Below, piece by piece: positions 17,880 through 25,629 of a stretch of DNA of 64,000 nt. The translations under genes were made by a program, and so were the position numbers. The notes beneath the pieces are model-generated. The model did no database searches, was not told the origin of the DNA, and saw only the letters and a program-made list of their open reading frames with translations. Numbering within the stretch: the first letter of the stretch is position 1; every line of letters begins with the position of its first letter. This stretch comes from Streptomyces monomycini (GTDB lineage Bacteria > Actinomycetota > Actinomycetes > Streptomycetales > Streptomycetaceae). Location: the NCBI RefSeq assembly GCF_022271435.1, contig NZ_JAFIQY010000010.1:1-64000 (forward strand). The letters are read 5' to 3'.

Positions 17880-19085
17880 TCACTGGTGCCCTTCGGGCAG
17901 CCGCGGCAGCTTCGTCTCCAGGGTGTCCTCGTTGTCGGGGTCCACCGGCGCCCGCGTGTCGGCGGGCTCCCCGGCCGCGGTCGCACCCGTACCGGACACC
18001 GTGGCCTCCTGCGCATGTACGGACCCGTCGTCCCCGACGGAGCCATCAGCCTCCCCGGCGCCCCCGATGCCCCCGGCCTCGTCGGCCTCGCCCGTGCCGC
18101 CGGCCTTCTCCAGCAGCACCGTGCCCCCCTGCGCGTTCGTCGTGGCCCCCGCGCCCGCGACGTCCCCGGCGCCCTCGGCCGCCGCGCCGCCCGCCGGCTC
18201 GTCCTCCTCGGGAGCCTTGCCCGTCAGGGCGGCCAGCGTGTTGCGGACGTGCGTCATGTGCTCGCGCACCTTCTCGCGCCGCTCCGTGTGCTCACGCAGT
18301 ATCCGGTCGGTGGCCCGCTCGATCCGCTCGACCTCGACCCTGGCCTGCGCCAGCAGGTCGGATGCGCGCGCCTCGGCGTCCTCGTCGCGGTGCCGCGCCG
18401 CCTCCTCGGCCTCCGCGAGGAAGCGCTCCGCCTCGGCGACCTTGGCCCGGCCCAGCTCCTCCAGCTCCGCCACCCGCAGTTCGAGGTCGGCCTCCTGCGC
18501 CGCCAGGTCGCGGCCGGCCGCCTCCCACTCCTCGGTCTGCTCCTGCTCCTGCTCGCGCAGCATCCCGGTGGTGCGCTGCTCCATCTCGTGCAGCGCGTCC
18601 TGGGCGGCGGTCCGCCACTGCCCGGCGTCCTTGACGGCCGCGGCCTCGATGGCGTCCGCCTCGGCCCACGCCGCCTCGACCGTACGGCGCGCCTGGTCCT
18701 CGGTCTCGTCCCGCAGCTCCTGCGCGGCCCGGTCGGCGGCCTCCTGGATCTGCCGCGCGTACGCCTCGGCCTCCTCGCGCGCCCGCTCGGCCGCCTCCTC
18801 GGCGTCCTTGCGCAGCCGCGCCGCCTCGGACTCCGCCGTCGTCAGGATCAGCCGCGCCTGGTCGCCCAGCGACTCGTACGTCTGCGGCGGCAGCTGCCGG
18901 ACGTACTCCTGCAGCTCCGCCAGCTCGGCCGTCATCTCGTTGGCGAGGACCGTCAGCCGTGCCGCGCGCTCCCAGCAGGAGTCACGGTCGACCGAGAGCC
19001 CTTCCACCCGGCGGTCGACATCCTCGGGACGGTAGCCACGTCCTCGTACGATCTCGAACCCGTGAGGCGAAACCGATGCACTCAT
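17880..19085 (-). CDS. DivIVA-like coiled-coil protein ('cellulose-binding protein' family)
   Basis: A 401-residue protein. The N-terminus (FEIVRGRGYRPEDVDRRV) resembles the membrane-curvature-sensing head of DivIVA-type proteins. Residues about 45-280 are an almost continuous acidic coiled coil rich in Ala, Glu and Arg. The last 110 residues are Gly/Ala/Thr-rich and disordered. Homologs in Streptomyces are often labelled cellulose-binding protein without good evidence; a cytoskeletal or polar-growth role is more likely from the architecture (inference). It lies downstream of the LCP gene on the same strand with a 109-base gap, so it probably has its own promoter. Confidence 0.75.
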   Translation of the reverse strand: MSASVSPHGFEIVRGRGYRPEDVDRRVEGLSVDRDSCWERAARLTVLANEMTAELAELQEYVRQLPPQTYESLGDQARLILTTAESEAARLRKDAEEAAERAREEAEAYARQIQEAADRAAQELRDETEDQARRTVEAAWAEADAIEAAAVKDAGQWRTAAQDALHEMEQRTTGMLREQEQEQTEEWEAAGRDLAAQEADLELRVAELEELGRAKVAEAERFLAEAEEAARHRDEDAEARASDLLAQARVEVERIERATDRILREHTERREKVREHMTHVRNTLAALTGKAPEEDEPAGGAAAEGAGDVAGAGATTNAQGGTVLLEKAGGTGEADEAGGIGGAGEADGSVGDDGSVHAQEATVSGTGATAAGEPADTRAPVDPDNEDTLETKLPRLPEGHQ

Positions 19086-19194
19086 CCCTCAAGCCCCTCT
19101 CCGATGTGCGGCACACTCGCGCGCACATCTTTCTGGATCGATTCGAAGCGACCGTTACGCGACACTCCGCCCCTTTCCATCGTCCAAGGATGCG

Positions 19195-20298
19195 TCAATT
19201 GTTGCCAGAAGTCGGAATCGGGACATCTTCGCGGAGTGCCTGGAAGAGCCGCCGCGCTCCCTGCTCGTCCCACTCCACCACATCACCGAGACCGCCCAGG
19301 TTCACCCCGGGGTTCGCCACCGGAACGGTGGTCGCCGCACCCGCCCCGTCCGCGATCTTCTTCATCGACCAGCCCAGGCGTGCCAGGTCCGGCACGCCCG
19401 CCGCCCGGTCCACCGTCAGCGCCGACAGCGCCGCGTCCAGCGCCGGGACCAGCGCGAACGGGTTGAGCAGCACCTTGGCCCCGAGCATCTTGTCGCCGAG
19501 CGCGCCGATCAGCTGCCGCTGCCGCCTGACCCGGCCCAGGTCACCTTCCGGATCCGTATACCGCGCCCGTACGTACGCAAGTGCCCGCACTCCGTCCATC
19601 TCCTGGCAACCCGCCCGGAAGTCGGCACCCGACTTCTCATCCTTGAGCGGTTTGTCCAGGCACATCCGTACCCCGCCGAGCGCGTCCACCACCTTCACGA
19701 AGCCGAGGAAATCCACCTCGGCGTAGCGTTCGATCCGCAGCCCCGTCGCCTGCTCCACGGTGCGCGTCAACAGCTTCGGTCCGCCCTCGGCGAACGCCAC
19801 GTTCACCTTGTTCCGGCCGTGCCCCGGCACCGCCACATAGCTGTCCCGCGGCAGGCTCACCAGATAGGGGCCGCTGTCCCCGTGGTGCAGCACCATGATC
19901 GTGTCGGTGTTCAGTCCCTGGTCGTTGCCGACGTGCAGCCGCTCACGCTGCTCGGGCGTCAGGCTCTCCCGGCTGTCCGAACCGACCAGCAGCCAGTTCG
20001 TGCCCTTGCCCGGCGACGGCCTGCCGGAGTAGTCCGCGACGGCGTCGGTACGGCGCACCTGGTCGCCCGCCCAGACGTACAGCGCCACCCCGCCCGCCAC
20101 CGCCAGCACCACCAGAACCAGCAGCACCACCGCGATCCGCTTCGGCCAGGACAGCCGGCGCCGCCGGCCGTCCGGACGGCGGCCCCAGCGGCCCCCGCCC
20201 CCGGACCCGGACCCACGCCCGGACCCGCGTCCGGCCCGGTACAGCGTCGACGTACCCTCCGGCGACGGGGGCTGCGGCGACCACGACGGCTGATCCAT
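19195..20298 (-). CDS. LytR-CpsA-Psr (LCP) family cell-wall glycopolymer ligase
   Basis: A 367-residue type II membrane protein. A basic, Gly-rich cytoplasmic N-terminus (to about 50) and one membrane helix (about 53-76) precede an extracellular LCP domain with the family blocks LLVGSDSR, NTDTIMVLH, SLPRDSYV, KVNVAFAEGGP and YAEVDFLGFV; the Arg/Asp residues in these bind the pyrophosphate of the polyprenyl donor. Known role: transfer of teichoic acid or other glycopolymers from undecaprenyl carriers to peptidoglycan. A C-terminal tail completes the usual length. Confidence 0.93.
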   Translation of the reverse strand: MDQPSWSPQPPSPEGTSTLYRAGRGSGRGSGSGGGGRWGRRPDGRRRRLSWPKRIAVVLLVLVVLAVAGGVALYVWAGDQVRRTDAVADYSGRPSPGKGTNWLLVGSDSRESLTPEQRERLHVGNDQGLNTDTIMVLHHGDSGPYLVSLPRDSYVAVPGHGRNKVNVAFAEGGPKLLTRTVEQATGLRIERYAEVDFLGFVKVVDALGGVRMCLDKPLKDEKSGADFRAGCQEMDGVRALAYVRARYTDPEGDLGRVRRQRQLIGALGDKMLGAKVLLNPFALVPALDAALSALTVDRAAGVPDLARLGWSMKKIADGAGAATTVPVANPGVNLGGLGDVVEWDEQGARRLFQALREDVPIPTSGNN

Positions 20299-20406
20299 AT
20301 ACGAAGGATCATGGTGACCCGCCCGTCCCGCAGGTCGAGCGCCGCCGGAGGCGGCACGGGCGGCCCACCGGCAACCGGCGCATCGCCCGTCCCCCGCGGC
20401 CGCGCC

Positions 20407-23085
20407 CTACAGCAACCCGTCCCACATCTGTTCGAGCAGCACCGACCACCACGTCTCCGGCGACCCCAGCGCCGGCGCGTCCAACGCCACCAGCTGCGCC
20501 TGGAAGTCCACCGTCCAGCGCCCCGCCTGCTCCGGCGTCAGCCCGTACCGCAGCCGCCACATCCGGCCCAGCATCGCCAGACAGCGCACGAACTCCGGCA
20601 GCCCGCTGTTCACGAACTGCGGCACCGCCGGCTGCCCGCCCGGCCCCTGCGCACCGCCGTCCAGCGGCACCGCCACGATGTGCGCCGTCCCGTACTGCAC
20701 ACACAGCTGACGGCCGAAGTCGTTCCCCATCACCAGGTACGACCCCGCGTCGGCAGCCGGCCGCACCCCGCGCTCCGCGGCCAGCTCCGCCAGCGTCGGC
20801 ACCGGACGGCCCGGCTGCGCCTGCGCCCAGAAGAACGGCCCGAAGTCCACCGGCAGCCCGGCCCACACCAGCGTCTGCGCCACCACCTCCGGCACCCCGT
20901 GCCGGGAGACCGCCCGCTGATCGAACCGGAAGATCCCCTGCGGACCGAACGCCTGCTCCAGCTCCTGCCCGAACACCTGCGGCGGTACCGGCGGCACCGC
21001 CTGCACCTGGGACGGGTGCGGCAACGGCGCCCGCACCGGAGCAGGCCGCGCCGGACCGTCCGCCACCTGGTGCAACTCACCCTGGTGCTCCACGAGGTGG
21101 CGCACCCCCTGCTGCCGCGAGGCGTGCTCCGTCCCGTACGCCGCGGTGTGACTGATCCGCACCTGCGGCCAGGTCTCACGGACCATCCGCGCGCAGTACC
21201 CGCCCGGCACGTCGCACGACTCCAGCTCCGTGTGCAGCTCCAGCACCTGCTGCGGCGGGACGTTCATCCCGCGCAGCTCGTGCAGCAGCTGCCACTCCGG
21301 ATGCGGGGTGCCCGGCGCGGAACGCCGCACGATCTTCTGCTCCGAACCGTCCGGGGCGCGGTAGCTCAGGACGGCCATGTAGCCGGGGCCGACGGTCGGC
21401 TGCCCGGACGGCGGCGCCTGCGGACAGCCGTACGCGCCGGAGGCGGGCGGCTGCATGGCGGACGGCGGCACCCCGGGCGGCTGCGCGGCCGGGCCGGGGG
21501 CCACCGGGCCGGATGCGGGCGGGCCGGGGGCGGCCGGAGCGGGTGCGGGCGGGCCCGGGACGCCGGGCGGCGGCATCCCCGAGCCGCCGAGGACTCCCGC
21601 GCCGTCGGCCAGCATCGTCGCGGCGGCGTGCACACCGCCGTCGGGGCCGGTCGTACCACTGGGACCGGTCGAGGGCGGGGCGGACGGTGGCGGGGGCGGA
21701 CCGCCCGCAGCGCCGGGCGGGGCCTGATCACCGGGCGTACCGGATGTACCGGGCGTACCGGGAGCCTTCGGCCCGCCGGGCGGACCCGGCGGCACGCCAG
21801 GAGGCGCCGGAGGCGGCGGCACACCGGGGCCGGCGGAGCCGCCAGCACCGCCCGGGCCCCCCGGGCCCCCCGACCCGGCCGCGTCGGACGGCAGCGCGGC
21901 GCCACCGGCCAGCATCGTCGCGGCCGCGTGCACCCCACCGGCACCGGGACCGGCCGACGGCGGAGCAGGCGGCCCCTGCTCCCCTTCCGGCGCGGCCTGC
22001 TCCGGGCCGTCCACCGCACTCAGATCCACCTGGTCGGCGTCGAGCTGCGACACGAGCTGCGTCGGGACGTACCCGCCCGCCGGAGCGGCGGCGGACGGCG
22101 CCGACGCGTCCGTACCACCGTCCGGCGCGCCCGGCCTTTCGGCAGCACCGGACCCCGCCGCGTACGCGGGAGGCGGCGGCACGTCGGCGATCGGCGGCCC
22201 GGACGGCGGCGGCAGCTCCGCCAGCCCCGCCGCGTGCGGCCCGGACCCGCCCGGCCCCGGCGGAGGCGACGACGGCATCGGCGGCGTCACCGGCTCGCCG
22301 GCCCCCGCCTCCTCGACCGCCGGCGCCATCATCGTCCGCGGCAACCGGCTGCCGCCCGCGATCAGTTCCGTCCTGGCCTCGGCCCCCGCGCCCGCCGGCG
22401 GCGTGTCCTCGTCGTCGAACCCGGCCAGCGGCGGCGCGAAGACCGTCGCGGGCAGCCCCACCGAACGGTCGTCGGTGTCCTCGTCCGCCCGGACGTCCGT
22501 CCCCGCCCACGGCGTCACGACGGCCGGCTCGTCGCGTACGGAAGCGCCCTGACCCGGCACCGGTACGGAACCAGCCTGATCCGGTACGGACACGGAAGCA
22601 CCCTGATCCGGCACGGAAGGGACGTCCACCGGCACGGAAGGGGCACCCGCCGGAACGGAAGGAGCACCCGCCGACGCGGCCGGCTCCCCCGCGGGCACCA
22701 CCAGCCCCGCCCCCGACGTCCGCCGGTCCGCCGCCTCCTGCAACCACTCCGGCGGCGTCAGCAGGAACGACGTCGCCTCCAGATCGATCCGCTGCGGCGG
22801 CGCCTCCGCCACCACGGCGTCCGCCACCGCGCCGTACTCCTCCTCGTACCGCCGGATCACCTCACCCACCGGCAACCCCGGCCACAGCGTCGTCTCCCCG
22901 CTGTCCCGCGCGATCACCAGCCGGGCCCGGCCACCCTCCGTCGTCGGACCACCCGCGCGGTCCTCCGCCCAGGCCACGAACCCCAGATCGAACTCCCGCA
23001 CCCGCACCTCACGCTGGAACGGACCCGACACGTCCTCGTTGACCCAGCGCTCCGCGCGCTCCTGCGCCTGCGCGAACGTCACCAC
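20407..23085 (-). CDS. Imm35-like / deaminase-like / SUKH-4 modular protein
   Basis: A 892-residue modular protein. Residues about 1-90 resemble the YrhB/Imm35 immunity fold (FDLGFVAWAED, ARDSGETTLWPG). A Pro/Gly/Ala-rich linker follows (about 120-560), with the motif GVHAAATMLA occurring twice. Residues about 565-670 look like a nucleic-acid deaminase core: HPEW (near 594) as the H-x-E zinc/proton motif and CDVPGGYC (622-629) as the cysteine pair, preceded by ELHTELES. Residues about 690-892 match a SUKH-4 immunity domain, with GNDFGRQLCVQYGT and FVNSGLPEF. GTG start; the gene begins six bases after the WHH-SUKH gene, so the two form one transcript. Function is inferred from domains only. 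Confidence 0.7.
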   Translation of the reverse strand: MVTFAQAQERAERWVNEDVSGPFQREVRVREFDLGFVAWAEDRAGGPTTEGGRARLVIARDSGETTLWPGLPVGEVIRRYEEEYGAVADAVVAEAPPQRIDLEATSFLLTPPEWLQEAADRRTSGAGLVVPAGEPAASAGAPSVPAGAPSVPVDVPSVPDQGASVSVPDQAGSVPVPGQGASVRDEPAVVTPWAGTDVRADEDTDDRSVGLPATVFAPPLAGFDDEDTPPAGAGAEARTELIAGGSRLPRTMMAPAVEEAGAGEPVTPPMPSSPPPGPGGSGPHAAGLAELPPPSGPPIADVPPPPAYAAGSGAAERPGAPDGGTDASAPSAAAPAGGYVPTQLVSQLDADQVDLSAVDGPEQAAPEGEQGPPAPPSAGPGAGGVHAAATMLAGGAALPSDAAGSGGPGGPGGAGGSAGPGVPPPPAPPGVPPGPPGGPKAPGTPGTSGTPGDQAPPGAAGGPPPPPSAPPSTGPSGTTGPDGGVHAAATMLADGAGVLGGSGMPPPGVPGPPAPAPAAPGPPASGPVAPGPAAQPPGVPPSAMQPPASGAYGCPQAPPSGQPTVGPGYMAVLSYRAPDGSEQKIVRRSAPGTPHPEWQLLHELRGMNVPPQQVLELHTELESCDVPGGYCARMVRETWPQVRISHTAAYGTEHASRQQGVRHLVEHQGELHQVADGPARPAPVRAPLPHPSQVQAVPPVPPQVFGQELEQAFGPQGIFRFDQRAVSRHGVPEVVAQTLVWAGLPVDFGPFFWAQAQPGRPVPTLAELAAERGVRPAADAGSYLVMGNDFGRQLCVQYGTAHIVAVPLDGGAQGPGGQPAVPQFVNSGLPEFVRCLAMLGRMWRLRYGLTPEQAGRWTVDFQAQLVALDAPALGSPETWWSVLLEQMWDGLL

Positions 23086-23091
23086 CGCGCC

Positions 23092-24099
23092 TCACCCCTC
23101 CACCGGAACGACACGCGCGAAGCCGCCGTCCACCATCAGACCCGCCACCGTCTCCAGCTCCGGCGGACTCCCCGCCAGCTCCCGCAGAAAATCGTCGAAA
23201 TCCGCCCCGCACGGCAACAGCAGCTGCTCCACCCGCTCCTGCACCGGCCACCCGTCCCGGTCCCGCGCGTCGTCGTACGCGCAGAACCACACCGAACCCG
23301 GCGCCGCACCCCGCACCTGCACCGCTATCACCCCGCCCTGCACGAACCCCACGCCCAGGTAGTCCTTGGTGAAGTGATCGCGCAGACACTTGTTGACGTA
23401 CACCAGATCGTTCAGCGCGGCCTCGTCCCACACCGTGAAGAACGGCTGGTCCACCAGCAGCCCCAGATCCGCGTACAGCCCCACCCCCACCGGCGCACAC
23501 CCGCCCGCCGCCTTCAGGAACGAACGATAGGCACCCGGCAGCCGGTACCCCAGCGCCTCCTCCGCCTGCCGCACCTGCTCCTCCGGCACCGACAGCTCCC
23601 GGTGCGGCAACCCGAAATGCACCGGCCGCGTGTCCTGCAACGGCCGCGTCCCCCGCTTACCGTGGTCCACCGCCGCCGTCGCCAGCCCGCCGTGATGCCG
23701 CAACAGCGCCTTCACCTCGACCGGCACCAGCTCCATCCGCCGCGAACCCGCCACGTGATGCCACGTCCAGCCGTGCGGCGTCGCCACCGCCGGCACGTCC
23801 TCCCACAACTCGTGCCCCTGCGCGTGCAACGCCACGTTCGCCGACACGTAGTCCGTCAGCCGCAACTCGTCCACGCCGAAACCCTCCGGCGGCTCCGCGA
23901 TCTCCGCCGCCGCCCGCGCGTACGACGAGAAATCCGGGAACCCGGACCCGTCCACCGGCACACCCCGCGGATACCGCGCCGCACGCACCGGATCCGGAAA
24001 ATGCACGACCTGCCCGGCATAGGCCGTGTTCGGTGGCGCGGCGTGGCCCGCGACCTGAGGGCCGGGAGGTGCCCCCAGCCCGTGCCGACCTGACGTCAT
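23092..24099 (-). CDS. WHH-type HNH nuclease fused to SUKH (SMI1/KNR4) domain
   Basis: A 335-residue protein. Residues about 25-145 carry the HNH/endonuclease VII-like WHH signature: GYTWHH-like GWTWHH, then MELVPVEVKALLRHHGG, matching the W-H-H ... L-V-P ... H-x-G-G pattern of polymorphic toxin nucleases. Residues about 160-335 form a SUKH domain, starting with VPEEQVRQAEEALGYRLPGAYRSF and ending in a conserved acidic region. Known roles: WHH domains cut nucleic acid, SUKH domains neutralise many toxins. Having both in one chain is unusual. ATG at 24099 has AGGGAG upstream; an ATG 12 codons earlier is less well placed. Confidence 0.78.
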   Translation of the reverse strand: MTSGRHGLGAPPGPQVAGHAAPPNTAYAGQVVHFPDPVRAARYPRGVPVDGSGFPDFSSYARAAAEIAEPPEGFGVDELRLTDYVSANVALHAQGHELWEDVPAVATPHGWTWHHVAGSRRMELVPVEVKALLRHHGGLATAAVDHGKRGTRPLQDTRPVHFGLPHRELSVPEEQVRQAEEALGYRLPGAYRSFLKAAGGCAPVGVGLYADLGLLVDQPFFTVWDEAALNDLVYVNKCLRDHFTKDYLGVGFVQGGVIAVQVRGAAPGSVWFCAYDDARDRDGWPVQERVEQLLLPCGADFDDFLRELAGSPPELETVAGLMVDGGFARVVPVEG

Positions 24100-24431
24100 G
24101 GCGGTGCTCCCTGGCTGAATCCGGCTACTGGGCACAGCCTATGCCGTACCGCAACCCGCCCTCCCGCGCACGTCAACCGGCCTCCCCCCGGCCCCGCCCC
24201 AACCACCGGCGGCACACCGCCACTTCACCGCACGCCCCCACCTCGCAACCACCCGCCCCAGCACCACCGGAACACCCCGGAACCCGGCCCCGCACCCGGA
24301 CACAACCGTGACATCACCGACAGCACACCCGACTTCCCCAACACCCACCACATTTGGCAGGCTGACCCTCCCCCTACCCTTGCGGGGGACCTCCGGCGTC
24401 CCGGGGATTCGGGGAGGGAAAAGCACTGACC
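24100..24431. other. Divergent control region of the deaminase/SUKH cluster
   Basis: 332 bases without a gene. The left two thirds are C-rich with short CCCCG and ACCACC runs and no clear promoter hexamers. The right end holds a dispersed GC palindrome (24368-24394) and then GGGAGGG before the deaminase ATG. Both transcripts of the four-gene cluster must start here. Confidence 0.5.
24368..24394. repeat. Dispersed GC-palindromic element, copy A
   Basis: Sequence of the form CTCCCCC ... GGGGGACCTCC with a CTTGC loop. It resembles two other copies at 51236-51265 and 59141-59170. Here it lies in the leader, 38 bases before the deaminase start. Confidence 0.55.
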
Positions 24432-24944
24432 ATGCGCACCACGGCACACCACAACACCGCCACCGCGGGAGACCCCCGCGTCGGCTGGAGCGGCACCGCC
24501 GACGACGACCGTCCGCCTGCCCTCCGCCACCGCCGCGACGGCATCCTCCCCACCGTCGGCGCCGCCCTCTCCGTACGCGGACGCACCCTCACCTGCACCG
24601 CCGGCAAAGCCGAACAACCCCCCGTGCTCCACCACCTCGTCCAGGACTTCCTCGACACCCTCGCCACCGCCCAGCGCGAACGCTTCACCGGCCGCTGCCC
24701 CGAAGCCGTCCTGCTCAGCCGCCACCTCACCGCCGTCGAGGCCAACCGCGGCAAACGCGCCTCCCGCAAACCCCTCACCAACGGCGAGGCCCGCCGCTCC
24801 CTGAAGCACTCCAAAATCACCGCCCGGCACATCCGCGAGGACGGCGACCCCCTGCACGGCAGCTACGCTCCCCCCTGTCGCTCCTGCGACGCCCTCCTCG
24901 CCTTCTTCGGCGTCATGCCTATCGGTACGCACGCAGGGAGCTGA
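24432..24944 (+). CDS. YwqJ-type putative nucleic-acid deaminase
   Basis: A 170-residue protein. The deaminase signature is clear: GRCPEAVLLSRHL (C-x-E, about residues 89-101) followed by APPCRSCDALLAFFGV (P-C-x-x-C, about 146-161), matching the zinc-binding pattern of the YwqJ-related polymorphic toxin deaminases. Known or predicted role of the family: deamination of cytosine or adenine in nucleic acid. The 60 N-terminal residues lack a signal peptide, WXG fold or RHS repeats, so no export route is evident. It is followed after 8 bases by a SUKH-3 gene, the typical immunity partner, implying a toxin-immunity pair. The ATG is preceded by GGGAGGG at a long spacing. Confidence 0.8.
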   Translation: MRTTAHHNTATAGDPRVGWSGTADDDRPPALRHRRDGILPTVGAALSVRGRTLTCTAGKAEQPPVLHHLVQDFLDTLATAQRERFTGRCPEAVLLSRHLTAVEANRGKRASRKPLTNGEARRSLKHSKITARHIREDGDPLHGSYAPPCRSCDALLAFFGVMPIGTHAGS

Positions 24945-24952
24945 CCCGCACC

Positions 24953-25531
24953 ATGCCCCCCACCGCACCGTCCGCGGACTCCACCGCGCCGGCCTCCGCC
25001 GCGCCCGTCGCCCCGGTCTACGACTCCTACGACCGGACCTCGGCCACCCGCTTCCCCGTCGCCGTCGACGCCGCCCTCCAGGACGCCGGCTGGCGCACCG
25101 GACGCTGGGACATACAGCAGGCCGAACACTGGGCCGACGCCCTGCGCGCCCACACCTCCCCCGCCGGGCACCGCCACACCGTCTTCCCCGCCGCCGTCGA
25201 GGCCTGGGCCGAATTCGGCGGCCTGGACATCACCCCCACCGGCCCCGGACGCCACATCGCCCCCACCCCCTTCACCCTCGACCCCCTGCACGGCCTCCAC
25301 CTCGCCCGCACCCTCGGCGACCTCGGCCGCGCCCTGGAGACCGACGTCGCGCCCCTCGGACAGGAAGCCGGCGGACAGGCCGTCCTCGCCATCGACACCG
25401 AAGGCCGCGTCTACAGCCTCGACCACACCGGCGACTGGTACCTCGGCCCCCACATCGACCAGGCCCTGGGCACCCTCGTCCTCGGCATCCGCCCCACCCG
25501 GCTCAGCCAGGCCACGGCACGGGAGAGCTGA
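24953..25531 (+). CDS. SUKH-3 domain immunity-type protein
   Basis: A 192-residue cytoplasmic protein. After an Ala/Pro/Ser-rich N-terminus, residues about 30-185 match the SUKH-3 fold: FPVAVDAALQDAGW, a helical segment VFPAAVEAWAEFGGLDI, then GRALETDVAPLGQEAGGQ and the C-terminal strand DHTGDWYLGPHID. SUKH proteins typically bind and block deaminase or nuclease toxins encoded next to them. The gene is 8 bases after the YwqJ-type deaminase, which makes it its probable antidote (inference from order). Confidence 0.8.
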   Translation: MPPTAPSADSTAPASAAPVAPVYDSYDRTSATRFPVAVDAALQDAGWRTGRWDIQQAEHWADALRAHTSPAGHRHTVFPAAVEAWAEFGGLDITPTGPGRHIAPTPFTLDPLHGLHLARTLGDLGRALETDVAPLGQEAGGQAVLAIDTEGRVYSLDHTGDWYLGPHIDQALGTLVLGIRPTRLSQATARES

Positions 25532-25540
25532 ACGGGGCCA

Positions 25541-25562
25541 CGCTTCCCGCCCTCGAAGCGGG
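25541..25562. terminator. Weak hairpin between convergent genes
   Basis: CGCTTC (25541-25546) pairs with GAAGCG (25555-25560), with alternative CCCGC/GCGGG pairing, in the 98-base convergent gap before the histidine kinase stop. The stem is short. Confidence 0.3.
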
Positions 25563-25629
25563 CACCCATCCCTCCGCTCGCCCCTTACCTCCCCGCACCT
25601 TCCCGTATCCCCCTTACACCCCTTACGCC

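Noticed and set aside
20407..20860. Separate gene for the SUKH-4 domain
   Set aside because: The frame is continuous with the upstream domains and no internal start has a ribosome site.
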